The position numbers and the translations under genes were made by a program. A stretch of DNA of 64,000 nt, from NCBI RefSeq assembly GCF_050947335.1, contig NW_027473880.1:62001-126000 (forward strand), given 5' to 3'. This stretch comes from Megachile rotundata (lineage: Eukaryota > Arthropoda > Insecta > Hymenoptera > Megachilidae). The notes below the pieces were generated by a model, which had not been told where the DNA came from, did not search any database, and saw only the letters and a program-made list of their open reading frames with translations. Shown piece after piece: positions 1 through 13,312 of this stretch. The stretch's first letter is position 1; the number at the start of each line of letters is the position of its first letter.

Positions 1-541
1 ACTTATTATTATCAATCTAACTCATATTATTAGCCATATTATGCTTATATGATCGATAGAATGAGAATTACTATACTCACTACTCCTAGTATTATCACTC
101 TAACTCATATTGTTAGCCATATTATGCTTATACGATCGATAGAACGACAAATACTATACTTATTACTCTTATTATTATCAACCTAACTCGTATTATTAGC
201 CATATTATGCTTATATGATCGATAGAACGACAATTACTATACTTATTATGCTTATTATTATCAACCTAACTCATATTATTAGCCATATTATGCTTATATG
301 ATCGATAGAACGACAATTACTATACTCACTACTCTTATTATTATCAATCTAACTCATATTATTAGCCATATTATGCTTATATGATCGATAGAACGACAAT
401 TACTATACTTATTACTCTTATTATTATCAGTCTAACTCATATTATTAGCCATATTATGCTTAAATGATCGATAGAACGACAATTACTATACTTATTACTC
501 TTATTATTATCAATCTAACTCATATTATTAGCCATATTATG
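1..541 (+). repeat. 33-mer copy, left part (pairs with 2,740-3,280)
   Basis: The first 541 bases reappear 2,739 bp (33 x 83) downstream, including the rare variants TTGTTAGCC at 112 and CTTATACGATCG near 129. I see one substitution near the end (AAATGATCG against AAATTATCG). Similarity stops where this copy has GCTTATATG with ACAAATACT and the other has GCTTAAATG with ACAACTACT. The copy probably continues left of the window. Confidence 0.85.
335..417 (+). repeat. Archetype monomer (matches the commonest base at each position)
   Basis: This copy is a convenient reference unit. Monomer coordinates used here start at the T of TTATTATTATC, so units begin at positions congruent to 3 mod 83. It contains a direct repeat of CATATTAT at monomer bases 21-28 and 33-40, a short odd-centred dyad CATATTATG at 33-41, and GATCGATAG at 49-57, which carries one GATC and one ATCGAT site. 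It has two CpGs, at about 52-53 and 60-61. Since 83 is 2 mod 3, any reading frame cycles through all three phases every three monomers. That argues against coding use. Confidence 0.95.
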
Positions 542-1689
542 CTTATATGATCGATAGAACGACAAATACTATACTTATTACTCTTATTATTATCAACCTA
601 ACTCATATTATTAGCCATATTATGCTTATATGATCGAGAGAACGACAATTGCTATACTTATTATTCTTATTATTATCAATCTAACTCATATTATTAGCCA
701 TATTATGCTTAAATGATCGATAGAACGACAATTACTATACTTATTACTCTTACTATTATCAACCTAACTCATATTATTAGCCATATTATGCTTAAATGAT
801 CGATAGAACGACAATTACTATACGTATTACTCTTATTATTATCAATCTAACTCATATTATTAGCCATATTATGCTTACATGATCGACAGAACGACAATTA
901 CTATACTTATTACACTCACTGTTATCAACCTAACTCATATTATTAACCATATTATGCAAATTTGATCGATAGAACGACAGTCACTATACTTATTACTCTT
1001 ATTATTATCAACCTAACTCATATTATTAGCCATATTATGCTTAAATGATCGATAGAACGACAATTACTATACTTATTACTCTTATTATTATGAATCTAAC
1101 TCATATTATTAACCATATTATGCAGATATGATCGATAGAACTACAATTACTATACTCATTACTCTTATTATTATCAATCTATCTCATATTATTAGCCATA
1201 TTATGCTTAAATGATCGATAGAACGACAATTACTATACTTATTACTCTTATTATTATCAGTCTAACTCATATTATTAGCCATATTATGCTTAAATGATCG
1301 ATAGAACGACAACTACTATACTTATTACTCTTATTATTATCAATCTAACTCATATTATTAGCCATATTATGCTTAAATGATCGATAGAACGACAATTACT
1401 ATACCTATTACTCTTATTATTATCAACCTAACACATATTATTAGCCATATTATGCTTATATGATCGATAGAACGACAATTACTATACTTATTATGCTTAT
1501 TATTATCAACCTAACTCATATTATTAGCCATATTATGCTTATATGATCGATAGAACGACAATTACTATACTCACTACTCTTATTATTATCAATCTAACTC
1601 ATATTATTAGCCATATTATGCTTATATGATCGATAGAACGACAATTACGATACATATTACTCTTACTATTATGAACCTAACTCATATTA

Positions 1690-2870
1690 TTAGCCATATT
1701 ATGCTTAAATGATCGATAGAACGACAATTACTATACTTATTACTCTTATTATTATGAATCTAACTCATATTATTAACCATATTATGCAGATATGATCGAT
1801 AGAACTACAATTACTATACTCACTACTCTTATTATTATCAATCTAACTCATATTATTAGCCATATTATGCTTAAATGATCGATAGAACGACAATTACTAT
1901 ACTTATTAGTCTTATTATTATCTATCTAACTCATATTACTAGCCATATTATGCGTATATGATTGATAGTATGACAATTACTATACTCACTACTCTTATTA
2001 TTATCAATCTAACTCATATTATTAACCATATTATGCTAATATGATCGATAGAACGACAATTACTATACTTATTACACTCACTATTATCAATCTAACTCAT
2101 ATTATTAACCATATTATGCAGATAAGATCGATAGCACGACATTTACTATACCTATTACTCTTATTATTATCAACCTAACTCATATTATTAGCCATATTAT
2201 GCTTATATGATCGATAGAACGACAATTACTATACTTATTATTCTTATTATTATCAATCTAACTCATATTATTAGACATATTATGCAAATTTGATCGATAG
2301 AACGACAATCACAATACTTATTACTCTTATTATTATCAACCTAACTCATATTATTAGCCATGTTATGCTTATATTATCGATAGAACGACAATTACGATAC
2401 TTATTACTCTTATCATTATCGATCTAATTCATATTATTAGCCATATTATGCTTATATGATCGATAGAACTACAAATACTATACTTATTACTCTTATTATT
2501 ATCAATCTAACTCATATTATTAACCATATTATGCTAATGTGATCGATAGAACGACAATTACTATATTTATTACACTCAATATTATCAATCTAACTCATAT
2601 TATTACCCATATCATGCTGATATGATCGATAGAACGACATTCACTATACTTATTACACTCACTATTATCAATCTAACTCATATTATTAACCATATTACGC
2701 AGATATGATCGATAGAACTACTATTACTATACTCATTACACTTATTATTATCAATCTAACTCATATTATTAGCCATATTATGCTTATATGATCGATAGAA
2801 TGAGAATTACTATACTCACTACTCCTAGTATTATCACTCTAACTCATATTGTTAGCCATATTATGCTTAT
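1690..2870 (+). repeat. Segment duplicated 62 monomers downstream (pairs with 6,836-8,016)
   Basis: The R cassette at 2,118 and the TTGTTAGCC variant at 2,851 both recur exactly 5,146 bp (62 x 83) later, at 7,264 and 7,997. The monomers between them have the same order, including a GCAAATTT monomer and one U-V-W trio. Boundaries are approximate. Confidence 0.8.
2493..2741 (+). repeat. Three-monomer cassette U-V-W (GCTAATGTG, GCTGATATG, CGCAGATATG variants)
   Basis: Three successive monomers carry linked variants. U has GCTAATGTG followed by TATATTTATTACACTC. V has ACCCATATCATGCTGATATG and GACATTCAC. W has ATTACGCAGATATG and GAACTACTATT. The same ordered trio recurs near 7.68, 15.48, 21.21, 26.94, 34.24, 39.06, 47.27, 50.18, 53.09 and 56.40 kb. 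Incomplete or altered versions occur near 16.73, 17.97, 18.47 and 22.54 kb. It is a useful marker for aligning the HOR blocks. No function is implied. Confidence 0.85.
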
Positions 2871-3280
2871 ACGATCGATAGAACGACAAATACTATACTT
2901 ATTACTCTTATTATTATCAACCTAACTCGTATTATTAGCCATATTATGCTTATATGATCGATAGAACGACAATTACTATACTTATTATGCTTATTATTAT
3001 CAACCTAACTCATATTATTAGCCATATTATGCTTATATGATCGATAGAACGACAATTACTATACTCACTACTCTTATTATTATCAATCTAACTCATATTA
3101 TTAGCCATATTATGCTTATATGATCGATAGAACGACAATTACTATACTTATTACTCTTATTATTATCAGTCTAACTCATATTATTAGCCATATTATGCTT
3201 AAATTATCGATAGAACGACAATTACTATACTTATTACTCTTATTATTATCAATCTAACTCATATTATTAGCCATATTATG
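2740..3280 (+). repeat. 33-mer copy, right part (pairs with 1-541)
   Basis: This is the partner of the window's first 541 bases at an exact 33-monomer offset (landmark 112 to 2,851). It begins at the window-imposed limit of the other copy and ends by switching into a different monomer series around 3,280. Confidence 0.85.
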
Positions 3281-4195
3281 CTTAAATGATCGATAGAACG
3301 ACAACTACTATACTTATTACTCTTATTATTATCAATCTAACTCATACTTTCAGCCATATTATGCTTATATGATCGATAGAACGACAATTACTATACTCAC
3401 TACTCTTATTATTATCAATCTAACTCATATTATTAGCCATATTATGCTTATATTATCGATAGAACGACAATTACTATACTTATTACTGTTATTATTATCA
3501 ATCTAACTCATATAATTAGCCATATTATGCTTAAATGATCGATAGAACGACAATTACTGTGCTTATTACTCTTATCATTATCGATCTAACTCATATTATT
3601 TGCCATATTATGCTTATATGATCGATAGAACGACAAATACTATACTTATTACTCTTATTATTATGAATCTAACTCATATTATTAGCCATATTATGCTTAA
3701 ATGATCGATAGAACGACAATTACTATACTTATTACTCTTATTATTATGAATCTAACTCATATTATTAACCATATTATGCAGATATGATCGATAGAACTAC
3801 AATTACTATACTCACTACTCTTATTATTATCAATCTAACTCATATTATTAGCCATATTATGCTTAAATGATCGATAGAACGACAATTACTATACTTATTA
3901 CTCTTATTATTATCAATCTAACTCATATTACTAGCCATATTATGCGTATATGATCGATAGTATGACAATTACTATACTCACTACTCTTATTATTATCAAT
4001 CTAACTCATATTATTGACCATATTATGCTAATATGATCGATAGAACGACAATTACTATACTTATTACACTCACTATTATCAATCTAACTCATATTATTAA
4101 CCATATTATGCAGATAAGATCGATAGCACGACATTTACTATACCTATTACTCTTATTATTATCAACCTAACTCATATTATTAGCCATATTATGCT
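3180..4195 (+). repeat. 24-mer duplication, copy 1 (pairs with 5,172-6,187)
   Basis: The rare CATACTTTCAGCC variant at 3,351 recurs at 5,343, which is 1,992 bp or 24 monomers later. About 1 kb on each side of it follows the same monomer order with a handful of substitutions (for example GTGCTTATT here against GTACTTATT). The intervening 4,196-5,171 is a different monomer series. Confidence 0.8.
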
Positions 4196-5171
4196 TAAAT
4201 GATCGATAGAACGACAATTACTATACCTATTACTCTTATTATTATCAATCTAACTCATATTATTAGCCATATTATGCTTTAATGATCGATAGAACGACAA
4301 TTACTATACTTATTACTCTTATTATTATCAATCTAACTCATATTATTAGCCATATTATGCTTATATGATCGATAGAACGAGAATTACTATACTCACTACT
4401 CTTAGTATTATCAATCTAACTCATATTATTAGCCATATTATGCTTAAATGATCGATAGAACGACAATTACTATACTTATTACTCTTATTATTATCAACCT
4501 AACACATATTATTAGTCATATTATGCTTATATGATCGATAGAACAACAATTACTATACTTATTACTCTTATTATTATCAACCTAACTCATATTATTAGCC
4601 ATATTATGCTTATATTATCGATAGAACGACAATTACTATACTTATTACTGTTATTATTATCAATATAACTCATATAATTAGCCATATTATGTTTATATGA
4701 TCGACAGAACGACAATTACTGTACTTATTACTCTTATCATTATCGATCTATTTCATATTATTAGCCATATTATGCTTATATGATCGATAGAACGACAAAT
4801 ACTATATTTATTACTCTTATTATTATCAATCTAACTCATATTATTAACCATATTATGCTAATGTGATCGATAGAACGACAATTACTATATTTATTACACT
4901 CACTGTTATCAATCTAACTCGTATTATTAACCATATTGTGCAAATTTGATCGATAGAACGACAGTCACTATACTTATTACTCTTATTATTATCAATCTAA
5001 CTCATATTATTAGCCATATTATGCTTAAATGATCGATAGAACGACAATTACTATACTTATTACTCTTATTATTATGAATCTAACTCATATTATTAACCAT
5101 ATTATGCAGATATGATCGATAGAACTACAATTACTATACTCATTACTCTTATTATTATCAATCTATCTCAT

Positions 5172-6187
5172 ATTATTAGCCATATTATGCTTAAATGATC
5201 GATAGAACGACAATTACTATACTTATTACTCTTATTATTATCAATCTAACTCATATTATTAGCCATATTATGCTTAAATGATCGATAGAACGACAACTAC
5301 TATACTTATTACTCTTATTATTATCAATCTAACTCATACTTTCAGCCATATTATGCTTATATGATCGATAGAACGACAATTACTATACTCACTACTCTTA
5401 TTATTATCAATCTAACTCATATTATTAGCCATATTATGCTTATATTATCGATAGAACGACAATTACTATACTTATTACTGTTATTATTATCAATCTAACT
5501 CATATAATTAGCCATATTATGCTTAAATGATCGATAGAACGACAATTACTGTACTTATTACTCTTATCATTATCGATCTAACTCATATTATTTGCCATAT
5601 TATGCTTATATGATCGATAGAACGACAAATACTATACTTATTACTCTTATTATTATGAATCTAACTCATATTATTAGCCATATTATGCTTAAATGATCGA
5701 TAGAACGACAATTACTGTACTTATTACTCTTATTATAATGAATCTAACTCATATTATTAACCATATTATGCAGATATGATCGATAGAACTACAATTACTA
5801 TACTCACTACTCTTATTATTATCAATCCAACTCATATTATTAGCCATATTATGCTTAAATGATCGATAGAACGACAATTACTATACTTATTACTCTTATT
5901 ATTATCAATCTAACTCATATTACTAGCCATATTATGCGTATATGATCGATAGTATGACAATTACTATACTCACTACTCTTATTATTATCAATCTAACTCA
6001 TATTATTGACCATATTATGCTAATATGATCGATAGAACGACAATTACTATACTTATTACACTCACTATTATCAATCTAACTCATATTATTAACCATATTA
6101 TGCAGATAAGATCGATAGCACGACATTTACTATACCTATTACTCTTATTATTATCAACCTAACTCATATTATTAGCCATATTATGCT
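5172..6187 (+). repeat. 24-mer duplication, copy 2
   Basis: Second copy of the 3,180-4,195 segment at a 24-monomer offset. It diverges after the R cassette, where this copy continues with GCTTATATG and the other with GCTTAAATG. Confidence 0.8.
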
Positions 6188-9100
6188 TATATGATCGATA
6201 GAACGACAATTACTATACTTATTATTCTTATTATTATCAATCTAACTCATATTATTAGCCATATTATGCTTAAATGATCGATAGAACGACAATTACTATA
6301 CTTATTACTCTTATTATTATCAACCTAACTCATATTATTAGCCATATTATGCTTATATGATCGATAGAACGACAATTACTATACTTATTATTCTTATTAT
6401 TATCAATCTAACTCATATTATTAGCCATATTATGCAAATTTGATCGATAGAACGACAATCACAATACTTATTACTCTTATTATTATCAACCTAACTCATA
6501 TTATTAGCCATATTATGCTTAAATGATCGATAGAACAACAATTACTATACTTATTACTCTTATTATTATCAACCTAACTCATATTATTAGCCATATTATG
6601 CTTATATGATCGATAGAACGACAATTACTATACTTATTATTCTTATTATTATCAATCTAACTCATATTATTAGCCATATTATGCAAATTTGATCGATAGA
6701 ACTACAATTACTATACTCACTACTCTTATTATTATCAATCTAACTCATATTATTAGCCATATTATGCTTAAATGATCGATAGAACGACAAATACTATACT
6801 TATTACTCTTATTATTATGAATCTAACTCATATTATTAGCCATAATATGCTTAAATGATCGATAGAACGACAATTACTATACTTATTACTCTTATTATTA
6901 TGAATCTAACTCATATTATTAACCATATTATGCAGATATGATCGATAGAACTACAATTACTATACTCACTACTCTTATTATTATCAATCTAACTCATATT
7001 ATTAGCCATATTATGCTTAAATGATCGATAGAACGACAATTACTATACTTATTAGTCTTATTATTATCTATCTAACTCATATTACTAGCCATATTATGCG
7101 TATATGATTGATAGTATGACAATTACTATACTCACTACTCTTATTATTATCAATCTAACTCATATTATTAACCATATTATGCTAATATGATCGATAGAAC
7201 GACAATTACTATACTTATTACACTCACTATTATCAATCTAACTCATATTATTAACCATATTATGCAGATAAGATCGATAGCACGACATTTACTATACCTA
7301 TTACTCTTATTATTATCAACCTAACTCATATTATTAGCCATATTATGCTTATATGATCGATAGAACGACAATTACTATACTTATTATTCTTATTATTATC
7401 AATCTAACTCATATTATTAGACATATTATGCAAATTTGATCGATAGCACGACAATCACAATACTTATTACTCTTACTATTATCAACCTAACTCATATTAT
7501 TAGCCATGTTATGCTTATATTATCGATAGAACGACAATTACGATACTTATTACTCTTATCATTATCGATCTAATTCATATTATTAGCCATATTATGCTTA
7601 TATGATCGATAGAACGACAAATACTATACTTATTACTCTTATTATTATCAATCTAACTCATATTATTAACCATATTATGCTAATGTGATCGATAGAACGA
7701 CAATTACTATATTTATTACACTCAATATTATCAATCTAACTCATATTATTACCCATATCATGCTGATATGATCGATAGAACGACATTCACTATACTTATT
7801 ACACTCACTATTATCAATCTAACTCATATTATTAACCATATTACGCAGATATGATCGATAGAACTACTATTACTATACTCATTACACTTATTATTATCAA
7901 TCTAACTCATATTATTAGCCATATTATGCTTATATGATCGATAGAATGAGAATTACTATACTCACTACTCCTAGTATTATCACTCTAACTCATATTGTTA
8001 GCCATATTATGCTTATATGATCGATAGAACGACAATTACTGTACTTAATACTCTTATTATTATCAATCTAACTCATATTATTAGACATATTATGCGTATA
8101 TGATCGATAGTATGACAATTACTATACTCACTACTCTTATTATTATCAATCTAACTCATATTATTAGCCATATTACGCTTATATGATCGATAGACCGACA
8201 ATTACTGTACATATTACTCTTATTTTTATCAATCTAACTCATATTATTAACCATATTATGCTTACATTATCGATAGAACGACCATTACTATACTTATTAC
8301 TGTTATTATTATCAATCTAACTCATATAATTAGCCATATTATGCTTATATGATCGACAGAACGACAATTACTGTACTTATTACTCTTATCATTATCGATC
8401 TAATTCATATTATTAGCCATATTATGCTTATATGATCGATAGAATGAGAATTACTATACTCACTACTCCTAGTATTATCACTCTAACTCATATTATTAGC
8501 CATATTATGCTTATATGATCGATAGAACGACAATTACTGTACTTATCACTCTTATTATTATCAATCTAACTCATATTATTAGCCATATTATGCTTATATG
8601 ATCGATAGAACGAGAATTACTATACTCACTACTCTTAGTATTATCAATCTAACTCATATTATTAGCCATATTATGCTTAAATGATCGATAGAACGACAAT
8701 TACTATACTTATCACTCTTATTATTATCAATCTAACTCATATTATTAGCCATATTATGCTTATATGATCGATAGAACGACAAATACTATACTTATTACTC
8801 TTATTATTATCAACCTAACTCATATTATTAGCCATATTATGCTTATATGATCGAGAGAACGACAATTGCTATACTTATTATTCTTATTATTATGAATCTA
8901 ACTCATATTATTAACCATATTATGCAGATATGATCGATAGAACTACAATTACTATACTCACTACTCTTATTATTATCAATCTAACTCATATTATTAGCCA
9001 TATTATGCTTAAATGATCGATAGAACGACAATTACTATACTTATTACTCTTATTATTATCAATCTTACTCATATTACTAGCCATATTATGCGTATATGAT

Positions 9101-9424
9101 CAATAGTATGACAATTACTATACTCACTACTCTTATTATTATCAATCTAACTCATATTATTAACCATATTATGCTAATATGATCGATAGAACGACAATTA
9201 CTATACTTATTACACTCTCTATTATCAATCTAACTCATATTATTAACCATATTATGCTGATATGATCGATAGAACGACATTCACTATACTTATTACACTC
9301 ACTATTATCAATCTAACTCATATTATTAACCATATTACGCAGATATGATCGATAGAACTACTATTACTATACTCATTACTCTTATTATTATCAATCTAAC
9401 TCATATTATTAGCCATATTATGCT

Positions 9425-10200
9425 TAAATGATCGATAGAACGACAATTACTATACTTATTACTCTTACTATTATCAACCTAACTCATATTATTAGCCATA
9501 TTATGCTTAAATGATCGATAGAACGACAATTACTATACGTATTACTCTTATTATTATCAATCTAACTCATATTATTAGCCATATTATGCTTACATGATCG
9601 ACAGAACGACAATTACTATACTTATTACACTCACTGTTATCAACCTAACTCATATTATTAACCATATTATGCAAATTTGATCGATAGAACGACAGTCACT
9701 ATACTTATTACTCTTATTATTATCAACCTAACTCATATTATTAGCCATATTATGCTTAAATGATCGATAGAACGACAATTACTATACTTATTACTCTTAT
9801 TATTATGAATCTAACTCATATTATTGACCATATTATGCAGATATGATCGATAGAACTACAATTACTATACTCATTACTCTTATTATTATCAATCTATCTC
9901 ATATTATTAGCCATATTATGCTTAAATGATCGATAGAACGACAATTACTATACTTATTACTCTTATTATTATCAGTCTAACTCATATTATTAGCCATATT
10001 ATGCTTAAATGATCGATAGAACGACAACTACTATACTTATTACTCTTATTATTATCAATCTAACTCATACTATTAACCATATTATGCTTATATGATCGAT
10101 AGAACGACAATTACTATACTCACTACTCTTATTATTATCAATCTAACTCATATTATTAGCTATATTATGCTTATATTATTGATAGAACTACAATTACTAT
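9425..10200 (+). repeat. 13-mer (1,079 bp) duplication, copy 1
   Basis: The variant GCTTACATGATCGACAG at 9,588 repeats at 10,667, 13 monomers apart. The flanking GCAAATTT, GACCATATT and AGCTATATT monomers repeat in the same order. This copy then switches, near 10,200, to a CTTAGTATT series. Confidence 0.85.
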
Positions 10201-10503
10201 ACTCACTACTCTTAGTATTATCAATCTAACTCATATTATTAGCCATATTATGCTTAAATGATCGATAGAACGACAATTACTATACTTATTACTCTTATTA
10301 TTATCAATCTAACTCATATTATTAGCCATATTATGCTTATATGATCGATAGAACGACAAATACTATACTTATTACTCTTATTATTATCAACCTAACTCAT
10401 ATTATTAGCCATATTATGCTTATATGATCGAGAGAACGACAATTGCTATACTTATTATTCTTATTATTATCAATCTAACTCATATTATTAGCCATATTAT
10501 GCT

Positions 10504-11279
10504 TAAATGATCGATAGAACGACAATTACTATACTTATTACTCTTACTATTATCAACCTAACTCATATTATTAGCCATATTATGCTTAAATGATCGATAG
10601 AACGACAATTACTATACGTATTACTCTTATTATTATCAATCTAACTCATATTATTAGCCATATTATGCTTACATGATCGACAGAACGACAATTACTATAC
10701 TTATTACACTCACTGTTATCAACCTAACTCATATTATTAACCATATTATGCAAATTTGATCGATAGAACGACAGTCACTATACTTATTACTCTTATTATT
10801 ATCAACCTAACTCATATTATTAGCCATATTATGCTTAAATGATCGATAGAACGACAATTACTATACTTATTACTCTTATTATTATGAATCTAACTCATAT
10901 TATTGACCATATTATGCAGATATGATCGATAGAACTACAATTACTATACTCATTACTCTTATTATTATCAATCTATCTCATATTATTAGCCATATTATGC
11001 TTAAATGATCGATAGAACGACAATTACTATACTTATTACTCTTATTATTATCAGTCTAACTCATATTATTAGCCATATTATGCTTAAATGATCGATAGAA
11101 CGACAACTACTATACTTATTACTCTTATTATTATCAATCTAACTCATACTATTAACCATATTATGCTTATATGATCGATAGAACGACAATTACTATACTC
11201 ACTACTCTTATTATTATCAATCTAACTCATATTATTAGCTATATTATGCTTATATTATTGATAGAACTACAATTACTAT
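10504..11279 (+). repeat. 13-mer (1,079 bp) duplication, copy 2
   Basis: Partner of 9,425-10,200. After the AGCTATATT / TATTATTGATAG monomer this copy continues into TTACTGTTATT. That is the same continuation seen at 37.26, 41.66, 59.76 and 60.51 kb, so this copy keeps the usual right junction. Confidence 0.85.
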
Positions 11280-11569
11280 ACTTATTACTGTTATTATTAT
11301 CAACCTAACTCATATTATTAGCCATATTATGCTTAAATGATCGATAGAACGACAATGACTATACTTATTACTCTTATTATTATCAATCTAACTCATATTA
11401 TTAGCCATATTATGCTTAAATGATCGATAGAACGACAATTACTATACCTATTACTCTTATTATTATCAACCTAACACATATTATTAGCCATATTATGCTT
11501 ATATGATCGATAGAACGACAATTACTATACTTATTATGCTTATTATTATCAACCTAACTCATATTATTA

Positions 11570-13128
11570 GCCATATTATGCTTATATGATCGATAGAACG
11601 ACAATTACTATACTCACTACTCTTATTATTATCAATCTAACTCATATTATTAGCCATATTATGCTTATATGATCGATAGAACGACAATTACGATACATAT
11701 TACTCTTACTATTATGAACCTAACTCATATTATTAGCCATATTATGCTTAAATGATCGATAGAACGACAATTACTATACTTATTACTCTTATTATTATCA
11801 ATCTAACTCATATTATTAGCCATATTATGCTTAAATGATCGATAGAACGACAACTACTATACTTATTACTCTTATTATTATCAATCTAACTCATACTTTC
11901 AGCCATATTATGCTTATATGATCGATAGAACGACAATTACTATACTCACTACTCTTATTATTATCAATCTAACTCATATTATTAGCCATATTATGCTTAT
12001 ATTATCGATAGAACGACAATTACTATACTTATTACTGTTATTATTATCAATCTAACTCATATAATTAGCCATATTATGCTTAAATGATCGATAGAACGAC
12101 AATTACTGTACTTATTACTCTTATCATTATCGATCTAACTCATATTATTTGCCATATTATGCTTATATGATCGATAGAACGACAAATACTATACTTATTA
12201 CTCTTATTATTATGAATCTAACTCATATTATTAGCCATATTATGCTTAAATGATCGATAGAACGACAATTACTATACTTATTACTCTTATTATTATGAAT
12301 CTAACTCATATTATTAACCATATTATGCAGATATGATCGATAGAACTACAATTACTATACTCACTACTCTTATTATTATCAATCTAACTCATATTATTAG
12401 CCATATTATGCTTAAATGATCGATAGAACGACAATTACTATACTTATTACTCTTATTATTATCAATCTAACTCATATTACTAGCCATATTATGCGTATAT
12501 GATCGATAGTATGACAATTACTATACTCACTACTCTTATTATTATCAATCTAACTCATATTATTGACCATATTATGCTAATATGATCGATAGAACGACAA
12601 TTACTATACTTATTACACTCACTATTATCAATCTAACTCATATTATTAACCATATTATGCAGATAAGATCGATAGCACGACATTTACTATACCTATTACT
12701 CTTATTATTATCAACCTAACTCATATTATTAGCCATATTATGCTTATATGATCGATAGAACGACAATTACTATACTCACTACTCTTATTATTATCAATCT
12801 AACTCATATTATTAGCCATATTATGCTTATATTATCGATAGAACGACAATTACTATACTTATTACTGTTATTATTATCAATCTAACTCATATAATTAGCC
12901 ATATTATGCTTAAATGATCGATAGAACGACAATTACTGTACTTATTACTCTTATCATTATCGATCTAACTCATATTATTTGCCATATTATGCTTATATGA
13001 TCGATAGAACGACAAATACTATACTTATTACTCTTATTATTATGAATCTAACTCATATTATTAGCCATATTATGCTTAAATGATCGATAGAACGACAATT
13101 ACTATACTTATTACTCTTATTATTATCA
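11570..13128 (+). repeat. 21-mer (1,743 bp) duplication, copy 1, with nested 10-mer repeat
   Basis: CATACTTTCAGCC at 11,900 recurs at 13,643, a distance of 21 monomers. The segment from the ACGATACATATT monomer onwards is repeated in order. Inside it the GCTTATATTATCG series beginning at 11,995 is itself repeated at 12,825 (830 bp, 10 monomers), giving repeats of about 11,920-12,296 and 12,750-13,126. Confidence 0.82.
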
Positions 13129-13312
13129 GTCTAACTCATATTATTAGCCATATTATGCTTAAATGATCGATAGAACGACAACTACTATACTTATTACTCT
13201 TATTATTATCAATCTAATTCATACTATTAACCATATTATGCTTATATGATCGATAGAACGACAATTACTATACTCACTACTCTTATTATTATCAATCTAA
13301 CTCATATTATTA

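Larger units (their letters stand above)
6240..12730 (+). repeat. Long segment colinear with 32,800-38,709
   Basis: Landmarks match at offsets that change only by whole monomers: 320 monomers (7,997 to 34,557), then 323 (8,261 to 35,070), then 326 (9,588 to 36,646), then 313 (11,237 to 37,216 and 11,900 to 37,879). This copy therefore lacks 3 monomers near 8.26 kb and 3 near 9.43 kb, and carries a 13-monomer duplication at 9.4-11.3 kb. Order is otherwise conserved over about 6 kb. Confidence 0.85.

Noticed and set aside
375..396. Hairpin or terminator from the CATATTATG and TCG...CGA dyads
   Set aside because: The arms are only three or four bases and AT-rich, with no T-run placed as in a terminator. 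Too weak to call a structure.
335..417. Promoter-like TATA and -10 boxes (TATACT, TATATG)
   Set aside because: Such strings are expected by chance in 76% AT sequence, recur in every monomer, and have no gene downstream.
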